Shown in pieces: positions 34,379 through 44,444 of a stretch of 64,000 nucleotides of DNA; position 1 is the stretch's first letter; the number at the start of each line of letters is the position of its first letter. Position numbers and translations under genes: made by a program. The DNA is from Siphonodentalium dalli. Lineage: Eukaryota > Mollusca > Scaphopoda > Gadilida > Siphonodentaliidae. The stretch lies in contig CP136066.1 in NCBI GenBank assembly GCA_032622095.1, positions 56,882,609 to 56,946,608 of the forward strand. The letters are read 5' to 3'. The notes beneath the pieces were generated by a model. It saw nothing but the letters and a program-made list of their open reading frames with translations. It was not told the DNA's origin and did not search any database.

Positions 34379-35791
34379 GCAGTTGTGCTCGTCCACACAT
34401 GTGAATACATTGGAAGAGAGGCTTATTAATGTATACATATATCACATTAAACCCCTACTATATCATTAGCCAAAAAAATCATTATCTGTCACTAGTGATG
34501 AATAGGCGCGTGTTACATTTAACTTGGCTATGAGGTTAAATGTACCTGTCTCTTTAACTCAAATCAGGCAGAAGGGTGTATGCCCTAGTGCAGCATTTCT
34601 GTCCCACGCAATGGCGTCGTTCAACATTTGTTACATGGCTCTCCATAATAATGTGTTCAGCATTCACACACTTCTCTCTATGGCATATGTGACTCAATTC
34701 GGCTAATGGAAGGGTGGAGACATGGCTAGTCTGTGTCGTATGGTGAACGCTATACGGTGGACTCCCCAAACCTTCCTCGGCTCACCTGGCCCAGAATTGT
34801 TATTATTTCTGTCGGGTGGAAACTTGACATATAGATACCCATAGCCGTCCGACCTGTCCACACGCGACAGCCGAACAACCCATCAGACTTAGATTTTTTC
34901 AGATAATTTTACATTGTAGATATAAAAATGACTTTCCTCCATTTTGATTCACTTGGATGACTTACACACCATGGGATTTGGGACATGGTATCAGGAACTG
35001 GATAAATATCTTTAGGTTACACTGGTGTAAATTTTCCCCATAGGCTTCAATGTTAATGTTTGTTAATCTGCATCAGAGGTCAAATGGAAACTGTTCAAAC
35101 TGCCTTCGGATTATGTGAGCTTGACATCTGTGGAAACTTTCCCAATAAAACAAATAAACACTGTCAAGCAGGGAATCCTTCAAATTTTCGTTTTTTCATA
35201 ACTTGGGTCAGTTCCGCACTACAAAATTATTGTCATTTTTCCAATCACACTTAAAATTTCGAAAAACCCACAACAGACTTCACCTTTAATGAATGGGCCT
35301 CTTGGCAGATGCAGTTTGTGGGATAATGATTCCTTGAATTTTTGTCAACAGTTCACTTTTAATTCATGCAACAAATCACAGCCCAGATTGTTTTAACTGT
35401 GAAACTTTTTACTCCTCCCGCAACCGCAGGGGGGATCTGCCTATAGCATTTACACCAGTGTAACCTGTAAATACACGCCTGCCAAACAAGCAGTTTTGAT
35501 ACACTTCTTTCCGGTCTTCATATACCAAATTGAATCAAATGCGTATCTGAAGTGGGGCCTAGCTTAAATGTCTAAATGTTAAGTCTGTTCACGCGTTTTA
35601 TGGAAGAGTACCCAGAGTCATTCCTTAGAAATACAAACGGACACATGCATATGCTGTTTTACATTCATATCTACAGTCTAGTAAATTAGATTTCTGGTGT
35701 GGTATAACTATTGGTTGTATTGCGATGGGTAGTATATACTTGCATGATGCAGTGTTCAATGCTATTATTGGTACTATATATGGTAGCTTAC
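34379..35791. other. Non-coding stretch
   Basis: No gene is supported in 1.4 kb. gttacactggtgtaaattt near 35016 and ttacaccagtgtaacct near 35450 form a widely spaced inverted pair (about 430 bp apart) and may be the ends of a small element. Confidence 0.4.
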
Positions 35792-35988
35792 CGACGCTCT
35801 TTTGCTCCGAAAGCATTGGATCAAGTCATTAGTGATTGTGGCCCCCGTGATCATCGCCACGTGCCCTATTCCCACCGGCCCATTTGCAAAGGATCGAAAC
35901 TTATCCGTTGTATGGTTTCGTTGGACGCCAGTAATGGGTTGAGATACTGCTCCGTCACTGGAGATATGAATTTGTCTCTGATCATTAT
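35792..35988 (-). CDS. Candidate internal exon, unknown protein
   Basis: On minus, an acceptor (tattgtattgcag) at 35989 opens 197 nt without a stop up to a consensus donor (tcg|gtaagc). The peptide reads DQRQIHISSDGAVSQPIT, then DKFRSFANGPVGIGHVAMI, then DLIQCFRSKRAS. Composition is protein-like. Downstream of the exon on + the phrase aaaggattgtaaattaaa is shared with 44.6 kb, so the exon may belong to a repeated gene. The family is not recognised and no partner exon was identified. Confidence 0.5.
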
Positions 35989-36626
35989 CTGCAATACAAT
36001 AGATGAATTCTTAAAAGAAAAGGATTGTAAATTAAACTGATAATCAGATATGCATAATATTTGCGTTTTTGTTGCAGATCCGCAGAAAACAATTACTCTA
36101 ACCGAGTAACAATTATAACGTTTTTCGTACAGACTGATTTGTTCCATCCTGTAGCCAACATGCTAGTATACGTTATACTGTATGAGGGGTGCGAATTTGT
36201 ACATTTAGTATCCATCTCTTAACAATATTTCTGATTGGGCAAATGCCCTTGCGTGATAATCCAGTCTATCTTTGAAAGATTTGTGTGTACATTATTATTT
36301 AGACAAAAATTCTAATAGCCTAACTTCATACATTGGAAACGGTAAACTGTAAAAAGTGTAAAAAATATATAAGAAAAGTGGGTGGGTTCCAACTAGTTAG
36401 ACGACATGTTTATTTTCAGCCCTGTACGGAACTCATGCACATCAGACGCATCATGCAATGAATCTCCAGATGAGATACGCCCGAAAATATTTTCAATCCT
36501 GTTTCTTCCCGGTAATCAATTCAATATAAATTTAGATGTCGGTTCGCAACAGCCGTGTAGTTATAACGCATGCAATCTAATCTGGCACTGCCCACTAATG
36601 TGAAATATATTATTCACGAACAATTG
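35989..36626. other. Non-coding stretch
   Basis: No gene is supported. It includes the aaaggattgtaaattaaactgataat phrase near 36020 that is shared with about 44600. Confidence 0.4.
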
Positions 36627-37024
36627 TTAACCCTTTACCCAACAAACCGACCAAAACCGGCCAAATAAAGCTTCAACAGCCTAAAATATCTTCGGTCTGT
36701 CTCAATAGAACCATACAAATATGGATATCATTGGAACCGGCTCCTTGACCACATTGTGATAGTTACAGTTATGCCCTGTGCCAATGCATTCTCTTATATA
36801 TGCGAGTCGACCATAGGTCGCCTCGCATATATAAGAGAATGCATTGGCCTAAAAAAATCTTTTTTTAACACTTTTTACCATTTTTTTGACATTCTTTAAC
36901 AATTTTATAATTTTTAATGTGTTAAGCCAATGCATTCTCTTATATATGCGAGGCGACCTATGGTCGACTCGCATATATAAGAGAATGCATTGGCACAGGG
37001 CCCTTCTGTTGGGTAAAGGGTTAA
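36627..37024. mobile_element. piggyBac-type MITE (390 bp) with a double palindrome
   Basis: The element 36631-37020 begins ccctttacccaaca and ends with its reverse complement, tgttgggtaaaggg. It is flanked on both sides by ttaa (36627-36630 and 37021-37024). TTAA duplication with CCCTTT ends is the piggyBac signature. Inside, two 75-bp arms (about 36774-36848 and 36926-37000) are exact reverse complements. Each arm is itself a palindrome built on caatgcattctcttatat. An AT-rich spacer separates them. There is no transposase gene, so it would need one supplied in trans. Confidence 0.92.
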
Positions 37025-37908
37025 CAAAACTATATTCCCGACATTGCTGGTTAAATGTAAACTCCCCATTAGAAGAAGTCCAAAACATCAGAAGTTTCCA
37101 CTCATTCAACTGGTGAAATATAATTATTTTTTTACATATGTAAGCCAGGGTATGGACTCAGTAGAGATTCATGGCAGGAGCTAACATATCATGCACAAAT
37201 ATGAACAGTGTAAAAGCTTCCAGTGAATTTTCTTGAAGACCTTACATAAATACTTAGAACTGTATGCCTATAAAAATATATATAACTTATTCATTGGATT
37301 CGTCGAAAGGAATAAATTTAAATTTGAAATATTAATAATAATTTAGGTTCGTATTCGTTTAAAATTGGCTTGATCAAGCCAGGGTGAGTTGCATGTAACT
37401 TACAAAACACTTAAATATAAAATGTTAGATTTCAGGACGAAAGATATACTTGATGGCAGCAGCTTCTGTCCCACCAGCGTAGTCAGGGGCTGAATTTGGT
37501 CTTGCAGCTGGTCCTACTTCTTTAAAGGCCCACTTAATTTTCGAATACCCAGGCCACATTATATTTCATATATACCATTTGGAAGAGGAACGAAACGTTT
37601 GTATTCTACCCGAATACGGAACAGCTATGGCCTAGAAGTGTTCAACAAGTGACATATTCTCAGATGTACACCAAGACGCCCCGGATCATAATTCACAATA
37701 ATCAGTTATTCCCCTTCCATTCGAATTTAATATACTTGCAGTACATGCCAGATCGAATTTATGCACAAACCACACGTCGGTACATTGACAAACAACACGT
37801 TAAGTTTATTCAACAGAGTAAGTCGGTAAGTAAATGTTTTGGAATTTCATCTTTCAAACGGTATATAATATGGAATATGTTGTATATAATGTCATTAATC
37901 TGTTAATC
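37025..37908. other. Non-coding stretch
   Basis: About 0.9 kb with no supported gene. A perfect 14-bp palindrome, ggcttgatcaagcc, lies near 37364. Confidence 0.35.
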
Positions 37909-38574
37909 TTATCTGGGGATTCGAAATATAATTGGGTCTTTAACGCGCTTATAACAGTTATCATCAACGTCGTTAGAGTCAGTGCTGTCGTCACTGTTGT
38001 GATCATCATAGTCATGGTTATTTTCCACTTCATCAATGTCTTTGTCGCTATCGGTGCCGTAGCGCCTGTTTACCGGTTCATCTTTAATATCTTCGTTAGC
38101 GTAAGGAGTGGAATCTGAAACTGACATGATTGATGTGTCTGTGGGTGACATAGGGAAATCAGTCTCAGCCCGCGAAGTATTGTGGAGCGATGACACTGTT
38201 CTGCATTTTGTGCATAGGATATGAAGTCCTGTGATGTGTTCACAGGGTGTAATTACCCCCTATACCGAATTAAAATATTAACAGAGGGATGTCCGTCCCG
38301 ACCTGCCCTTCCTACTTCTTGCCAGTATGTCATCACCGTGATCGGTGTGCCACAATTAATACGTACGACGGGAACACCCAATCCCAAACCGCACGCCACC
38401 GTCGCTATCAGAACTCTGATTCGACTGCCAACTTTGCCAAATTCATCAACAATATGGTCCCCGGTGGCCTTTTCGACTGCATTGAAATACCTCAGGGACC
38501 GCTGGTTGAATTTGTTCTGTTCTGGCAGCTTTGATGCCATTTGGATATATAGCTCTCGTCCAATAGAGCGGCTC
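37909..38574 (-). pseudogene. RecQ-family helicase fragment with acidic tail
   Basis: On minus an acceptor (tttatatttacag) at 38575 opens an exon reading SRSIGRELYIQMASKL, then RYFNAVEKATGDHIVDEF, then RIRVLIATVACGLG (helicase motif V) and QEVGRAGRDGHPS (motif VI, with the arginine finger). These are diagnostic of the second RecA-like domain of RecQ helicases, which unwind DNA 3' to 5'. A TAA near 38253 interrupts the frame. Beyond it QCHRSTIL resembles the start of the RecQ zinc-binding region. In a shifted frame at 37909-38196 is an Asp/Ser-rich tail. Motifs I-IV are absent. It may be an isolated exon of a host or transposon-linked RecQ gene, but the stop favours a pseudogene. Confidence 0.8.
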
Positions 38575-39098
38575 CTGTAAATATAAAGAAAATAGTTCAG
38601 ATTGTTTTGGCAATTACTCTATAACAATTTGTTAACGTTGTTGGGTTGTTGCAATTAATCTACAAATCTAGAGAAGATGTTTCCCCCGAGTTCTAGTTGT
38701 TTGCTAAAATGCTTCTGCAATTGAACTAAAGCAGATTGGAAAGTAGAACGGCCATGCCTCTTGTAGAGTACGTCTTCAAATTATTGGATTATAATTCGAT
38801 AATCTAATCCAAATATGAGTTATATGTTAATAGCGGAACAGAGAGTTATATATTTACAGAATATATCGACAGGTATAATGACTAAACTTTTATTACATAC
38901 TTTTTGTCTCTGCACTTTTTCGATATACAGTGAGTTTTGTGTTTGTTATGGCAATTGCACAGACCTTGCTCGGTCATATACTCTGGTACAATTGGTAAAG
39001 CTCCCAATAATATAGAAATTACATCGCTTGATTCAGACAATCCAGCATGGCAGGTCTGGGCGCATTGATACTCTTTTCTAGCGGGTCCGTTTTCGAAC

Positions 39099-39790
39099 TT
39101 ATTGGTCTGAAATCCAAAAATATGGCGATATGTTTCGATGTTTTTTCTTCAGATTTTGCATGATAAACTGATACTGCTCCATGATATATAACATGTCTGC
39201 TGACAAAACGTCAGTAGCCAAGTGATTTCTCAGTTTCAAGAATGAATTTAAATTTTTGTTCTGGAGTGAGCTCTCTCTGTATTCTGAAACCATTTTGGAA
39301 ATTGTAGTTGAATGCCCCTTTCCAGTACTCCCAAATTATTGGTTTGTTATTAAGGACCAGGTATCGTCCAGGAATATTTTCATTGTCCAATGTGCTAGAT
39401 TCTAAATTATTCCTTAATTTTTGAATACGTGTTCTGGATGACACACAGCTTTATCCGCGCAGCGGGCGTTAGCGGTCACATATGAGCTGTTCCGTTAGTT
39501 GCCGGGTAAGATAATTGTAGGAAATGCTCTATTTAACGAATACCCACCAAACATTACACACTTCACTGAAAACCCATGATCGTTCAGCAGTTCCAGACAG
39601 TCTTGGAAAATATTATAGATTTGGTAAGCCAATGCTGTTGTGCCAAAATAAACCACTGGCCACCGAAATCCTTGAACACTCTTCACCTGCTTGAAAACTT
39701 ACTCTTCCATAATGCACATGGGATGTAGCTTGGAAAGTGCTTCCAACGAGCCTCTAACCTGAAGACACTCGGTCACTGTCGACTGGTGTA
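39099..39790 (-). pseudogene. P-element/THAP9-like transposase fragment
   Basis: The minus frame reads TVTECLQVRGSLEALSKL, a stop, then GFRWPVVYFGTTALAYQIY, then LLNDHGFSVKCVMFGGYSLN. After a deletion it continues LNNKPIIWEYWKGAFNYN, then GFRIQRELTPE and, with a frameshift, LRNHLATDVLSADMLYIME. This is the RNase H-like core and C-terminal helical part of P-element/THAP9 transposases. In the family the VM(F)DG position carries a catalytic aspartate; here it is G. With stops, a frameshift and an internal deletion, it is dead. The CR1-like LINE begins directly on its 5' side and may have inserted into it. Confidence 0.75.
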
Positions 39791-39794
39791 CTTG

Positions 39795-42700
39795 ACTTGA
39801 AACATATTTTATTTGCAAAATATACAAAGGGGATTGGGGCACAAGTTTTTGCAACTTATGAAGCCCCTCTCCTAATACAATATTTTAACACACATGTGAT
39901 CAAGATGACGGTACAAACTTATTTACATGGTGAGAAGTTATGGGAGATATAATGTGTAGCGCCTTCCAGAGATGATCCAACATGAGATTGCTTCTTATCT
40001 GTGAGAAAATTTGTATTTGAAGAATGTCACTATTTTATTAATGTTGGAATGATTGACAAGTGCCAATATATTATCTATTCTAAGCACTTTTGTGTTGGTT
40101 GTAAAATATAATGGTACACTTGATTCGTTCTCTATTTTGTTATTGTTGTGCTCTGGAAGGCAATACAGATGATAAATAAGAATGAGATGTTTGAATGGGA
40201 GGTTTGTCCACTTGTGAGGTAAAAGTTGAAATTCCGGAAGCAAGTATAGATTCGCAAATAAGATAAATATAATCATTAGGGGTCAAAACGCTTAGTCGCT
40301 GCAATATATTGCTGTGTGATGGAAAATAGTTTCATATTTTGTTGGGACGAGAGATAAGGTAATCCACACATGAGTTCTGAAATATGGTTTACTTTGAGAT
40401 TTACGCGGTCTAGTTTCTCAAAGAGAACTGAGCGCTCACGTTGGTACAATGGGCACATGAAGAAATAGTGATATGCGTCTTCAGATCTATTTCCACATGA
40501 GCATGCGGGGCTGTCAGCGATATAATTATTGAACATATCACATCGGAGTTCACTGCAAAAATTACGTATGCGACAATGAAAAATGTTGTATTTCCTGCGT
40601 CCAGCATAGAAATGTAGAGGGGGGCTGATTGTGGGATCTATATGATACAAGTTGGTTTTAAAGGTAGAAGATTGATCAGCTTCGGTGATTACTTTGGGAA
40701 GCTTATTCCATTCTAACACCATCGCTGGAAAAAAGGACTGTTTGAAGTGTTCAGTATTGCAATAGTATGAGTAAAATTTACCGGGGCGTCTCCAATTATA
40801 ATCTGCAACCTCGTGTGATCTGGGGGGAAGTGTATTGGCTAGATAAGAGGGGGCTAGATTATTGATTATTTTATAGAGTGCCTGCAGTTTATGTAGTTGA
40901 CGTCGTTTATTGAGTGATGGCCATCCGACCTCCTGTAATACCGTGTTGTCCGAAGCAGAACGGGTAATACCACTGACTATCCGTCCAGCGTCGACATGAA
41001 GCCAGTCAAGCTTCTCTAACATATAATTTGAGGCATTGTCCCAGACGGCGTCTGAATAATCAAATAAGGGTAAAATATATGTTTTGTAAATAATTTCAAT
41101 GGTTTTCCGGTTGAGTTGATATTTAATCCGCCGGAGTTGAGACAGACGTGAGGCAATTCTTTTGACAGACCCTTCAATGTGTGCGTTCCATTTGAGATTT
41201 GATTGGAGTTCCAGACCTAAGTGTATATGCTTGTCCACGAAGTTGATTGAATTTCCTACAAAATTGAGGTTTGGTTTCACTGTTGAGGGCGCAACTAATG
41301 AAAAGGACATGCCAACTGTTTTAGTTGGGTTGAAACTGACCAACCAGTTTTGGGACCACGCTGTAATTTTGTCTAAATCGCTGTTCATAGTATGTTCAAG
41401 TATATTAAGATCAAAGTGACTGTTCGTGAGGCAAGTATCGTCGGCATACATTCTCGTTATTGATTCAATACCGTCGGCTAAATCATTTATATAGACTAAG
41501 AACAAAAATGGCCCCAGGATTGACCCTTGTGGAACTCCAGCCGGGATGACCTCGTATTTTGAAAATGTGTCATTGATTAGGACCCTCTGCGTCCGATTTT
41601 CTAGGTAGTTTTCTATCCAATTTAAAATATTTCCTTCTAATCCATAAGCATTTAATTTGTGTATCAGTCCCCTGTGCCAAACCCTCTCAAAGGCTTTGGA
41701 AATATCACAGAATATAGAACATGTAAGTAGTCCTTTGTCAAGGGATTGGCACAGGTTGTGATACAGGTCTAATAGTTGGTATGTTGTACTATGACCTGTG
41801 AGAAATCCTGACTGATGGAAGTATAAAAGTTCATTTTCAATGAAAAATTTACTAATCTGTTTCAAAACCACTTTCTCAAAAACTTTAGCCACACATGGTA
41901 GAAGGGAAATTGGTCGGTAATTTTTGGCTTCCGCTGGATCATCTTTTTTGAAAATCGGGATCACGTTTGCTGCTTTCCAGGACTCTGGGAATTTCTCAGA
42001 GTTGATAGATTTCCTGAATAGAAGGACGAGTGGTTGAGCTATTGATTTTGCTGTTTCCCTGAGCATTCTAACACTAATTCCATCATGGCCATGGGCTTTG
42101 TTAAGTTTAAAAGATTTGATGGCTGATTCAACCTCTGATTCTGTGAAAACCAAATCTGGCATGGTGTTTGCGGTGCGCTTCGGAAAATGAGGCAAGTTAT
42201 GATTGGCATCATTAATGGTAGAATTTGCAATAAAGCTTTCGTTTAGAATTTTTGCTTTGTCGACATCGTCAATTGCATATGTCTTATTGTTGGCAGTTAT
42301 AGTGCCGGAAGTACTGTATAGTGGGGGGATGTTTTTTGCTCGTTTCTTGTTTAGTAGGTAATGTATTATTCTCCAAAAGTCTCGTGGGTTAGATGCTTCT
42401 CTTATTCGTTCTTCGATATTTTCTTCAAATTTCATTTTCGCGTGCTTCTTCATGTTATTGACTTTGTTCCTTATGTTTTTATATTTTCTCCACACTTCAG
42501 GGTTATTTGCCTTCATGGCCTTTTTCCTTACTCTGTCGCGTTTTCGTATCTCAAACCGGATGTCCGAATTGAACCAAATTTTGTCGGATGTTCTTACTGT
42601 AATGCATGATTGTGGAATTGTTTTCGCCATTATGGACAGGAATTCTAGTTGAAAGTTATTGGCAGCTGTGTTCACATCAGGTGCACTTTTTATGAGGTCA

Positions 42701-43680
42701 TCCCAGTCGACATGGGCAAGTAGATTGTTTGCACGAGAAAAATTACCTTTTCTGTAGTTCCATACTTGTCTAGGAAATGACGCTGCGGTAGTATTTTGAA
42801 ATGATATTGTGGCATATACACCTAGGTGGTCCGAAACTCCGAGATTTAGGACATCGGAGTCTATTAAACGGAGTGAGCTTGAGGTCAAAATTGGGTCAAG
42901 CAATGTACTTGAGGTGCTGGTCACTCTAGTTGGGACTTTTATAGCATTTTTCATACTGAAACCATCCGTTATCTGTTTTAGCTTCGATGAATTATCCATG
43001 AAATTCGAGTTAAAATCCCCTGTGATGACTACATATTCGGAAATATCAAGAGCGTCAGAAATTGAGGATTCCAGGAGTCCCCAATAATTTTGGGTACAGA
43101 ATTGATCAGATCTGTACGATAATCCAAGAACAATGCGAGTTTTCTTTGAGTGGATTTCGAACCAGAGACAAGAAGAATCGAATTCCAATTCAGGTTTACG
43201 ATTAAATATTAAGTGGTCGGCGAACATTACGCATATTCCGCCACCCTTTGAATCACGGTCTTTGCGAATGGGGGAACAATAACCATCGATTTCTAGTTGG
43301 CTAGAGGGGTAAGATGGGTCAAGATGTGTTTCGGTGAAACATAGAATGTCAAATTCGTTTATAAGATCTGCAATTTTTTCAAGTTTATTTCGGATACTCC
43401 TTACGTTATAGTGAAAAATCGAGATCGAATTCTCAGCGTTAGTCTGTGACAGAGGGCCCGGGTTTATATGGATATCGCCTGATAATTGTAATAGAAAGAA
43501 TGTAATGAGAAAAATCGACCTTGCGTTTGGTGGAGTAAAGCATTTTCCGAGGCGAAGGCTGCTGTTTTTTACAGTTTTAGTTGCTAACGGTCGTTTTGCT
43601 GAGTCGAAGATACCTATTGCTGCCCTAAATTGACTCAAGTCACACGTGTACGTGACCCCCTCAACTGCGCGATAAGTCTC
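39795..43680 (-). mobile_element. CR1-like non-LTR retrotransposon, nearly intact ORF2
   Basis: It consists of the 1,120-codon frame and a 3' region of about 0.45 kb ending near 39800. The 3' region includes ttggggcacaagttttt and a partly complementary gaagcccctctcct, a possible stem. No poly(A) or target-site duplication was recognised. An ORF1 is missing, so the copy is probably 5'-truncated, as most LINE copies are. The frame between 39995 and 40276 in the 3' region is not considered coding. Confidence 0.85.
40276..43638 (-). CDS. CR1-like ORF2: 2A-like motif, endonuclease, RT, zinc-finger tail
   Basis: The frame is uninterrupted for about 1,120 codons. Residues 43-52 are hydrophobic (FLITFFLLQL) and lead into SGDIHINPGP (53-62), which matches the 2A consensus D(V/I)ExNPGP except that E is H. 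The endonuclease follows (FHYNVRSIRNKL, FTETHLD, GDFNSN, GVSDHLG). The RT has NYRPISLLPCVAKVFEKV, FCDISKAFERVWHRGL, AGVPQGSILGPFLF and MYADD (Y at residue 731, 41437-41448). A C-terminal CSCGNRSEDAYHYFFMC motif closes it. The protein nicks DNA and primes reverse transcription at the nick. The frame opens near 43679 after a stop and contains no ATG before the endonuclease; codon 1 here is TTG. Clade could also be another Jockey-group family. Confidence 0.92.
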   Translation of the reverse strand: MSQFRAAIGIFDSAKRPLATKTVKNSSLRLGKCFTPPNARSIFLITFFLLQLSGDIHINPGPLSQTNAENSISIFHYNVRSIRNKLEKIADLINEFDILCFTETHLDPSYPSSQLEIDGYCSPIRKDRDSKGGGICVMFADHLIFNRKPELEFDSSCLWFEIHSKKTRIVLGLSYRSDQFCTQNYWGLLESSISDALDISEYVVITGDFNSNFMDNSSKLKQITDGFSMKNAIKVPTRVTSTSSTLLDPILTSSSLRLIDSDVLNLGVSDHLGVYATISFQNTTAASFPRQVWNYRKGNFSRANNLLAHVDWDDLIKSAPDVNTAANNFQLEFLSIMAKTIPQSCITVRTSDKIWFNSDIRFEIRKRDRVRKKAMKANNPEVWRKYKNIRNKVNNMKKHAKMKFEENIEERIREASNPRDFWRIIHYLLNKKRAKNIPPLYSTSGTITANNKTYAIDDVDKAKILNESFIANSTINDANHNLPHFPKRTANTMPDLVFTESEVESAIKSFKLNKAHGHDGISVRMLRETAKSIAQPLVLLFRKSINSEKFPESWKAANVIPIFKKDDPAEAKNYRPISLLPCVAKVFEKVVLKQISKFFIENELLYFHQSGFLTGHSTTYQLLDLYHNLCQSLDKGLLTCSIFCDISKAFERVWHRGLIHKLNAYGLEGNILNWIENYLENRTQRVLINDTFSKYEVIPAGVPQGSILGPFLFLVYINDLADGIESITRMYADDTCLTNSHFDLNILEHTMNSDLDKITAWSQNWLVSFNPTKTVGMSFSLVAPSTVKPNLNFVGNSINFVDKHIHLGLELQSNLKWNAHIEGSVKRIASRLSQLRRIKYQLNRKTIEIIYKTYILPLFDYSDAVWDNASNYMLEKLDWLHVDAGRIVSGITRSASDNTVLQEVGWPSLNKRRQLHKLQALYKIINNLAPSYLANTLPPRSHEVADYNWRRPGKFYSYYCNTEHFKQSFFPAMVLEWNKLPKVITEADQSSTFKTNLYHIDPTISPPLHFYAGRRKYNIFHCRIRNFCSELRCDMFNNYIADSPACSCGNRSEDAYHYFFMCPLYQRERSVLFEKLDRVNLKVNHISELMCGLPYLSSQQNMKLFSITQQYIAATKRFDP

Positions 43681-44183
43681 GTGGTGAATTCAAGTTTAGA
43701 TAATGGGTTTTCCGTCGTTTTCATGCGATATATGCCTTACGCAGTTCATGTTGTATTCAACAATCGCGTGCGGTTTCAGTATCTGCTCACCAGTTTTCCC
43801 CGTCTGCTCACCAGTTTTCATCGTCTCCATTTCTTGATATATTCAATTTTGCTCATCATCATGTAGATATACAGAGAATGTTGTCATGGGGAAACGCAAA
43901 CAGCGATTACATGGCTATCATTTCATCTCCAGGGTCTTCTCGGCAGCAATATGGAAATATTATGGTTAAGAGATAGTATGTAAGCGAACAGAAACATCCG
44001 AAGTAAAAAATGCACGTTTCAATAATTTCGTCTCTATTTTGTTTATTTAATTTGATGTGATAGGTTCAATTTACCTCTTCAATTTTAGGAGGAATAACAG
44101 ATTCTGCAACATGGATATGTTAATGGCACTATATCAAAAGAGTGTATATGCAGTCATGATTCAGGGTTAAGTTAAGAGTTCAG
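43681..44183. other. Non-coding stretch
   Basis: No gene is supported. A short doublet, ctgctcaccagttttc, occurs at about 43782-43797 and 43805-43820. Confidence 0.45.
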
Positions 44184-44336
44184 TCATTGCTGATACACTG
44201 ATGGATACGACTCGCTGCACGTGTCTGAGCAATACCATACTTCTTCCCTCTTCTCGGCTTCTTCCTCGGTCACACCAACGTACGAACATTGAAATAGCTT
44301 GTGACATGCGCCACACCGTAATGGTGTCATCAATTT
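44184..44336 (-). CDS. Candidate terminal exon, Cys-rich zinc-binding-like
   Basis: On minus an acceptor (ttttgatacag) at 44337 opens KLMTPLRCGACHKLFQCS, then TEEEAEKREEVWYCSDTC, SYPSVYQQ and a stop. The spacing CxxC...C...CxxxC resembles a small zinc-binding fold (MYND/FCS/TRASH type), though it fits none exactly. The acceptor and clean stop suggest the last exon of a spliced gene. It lies next to the start of repeat R2, so a repeat-encoded gene is possible. Confidence 0.45.
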   Translation of the reverse strand, partial: KLMTPLRCGACHKLFQCSYVGVTEEEAEKREEVWYCSDTCSESYPSVYQQ

Positions 44337-44444
44337 CTGTATCAAAATGGGAATGAAATAAGATATATAAACAGGTAAAAAATATGAGAAAGTTTGCCTG
44401 AAATAATCTGGTATCATAGAATTGTAGGGATGGGTACTTTTTTT

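Noticed and set aside
39995-40276. Second minus-strand frame just after the CR1-like ORF2
   Set aside because: It lies in the 3' untranslated region of the LINE and has a low-complexity composition.
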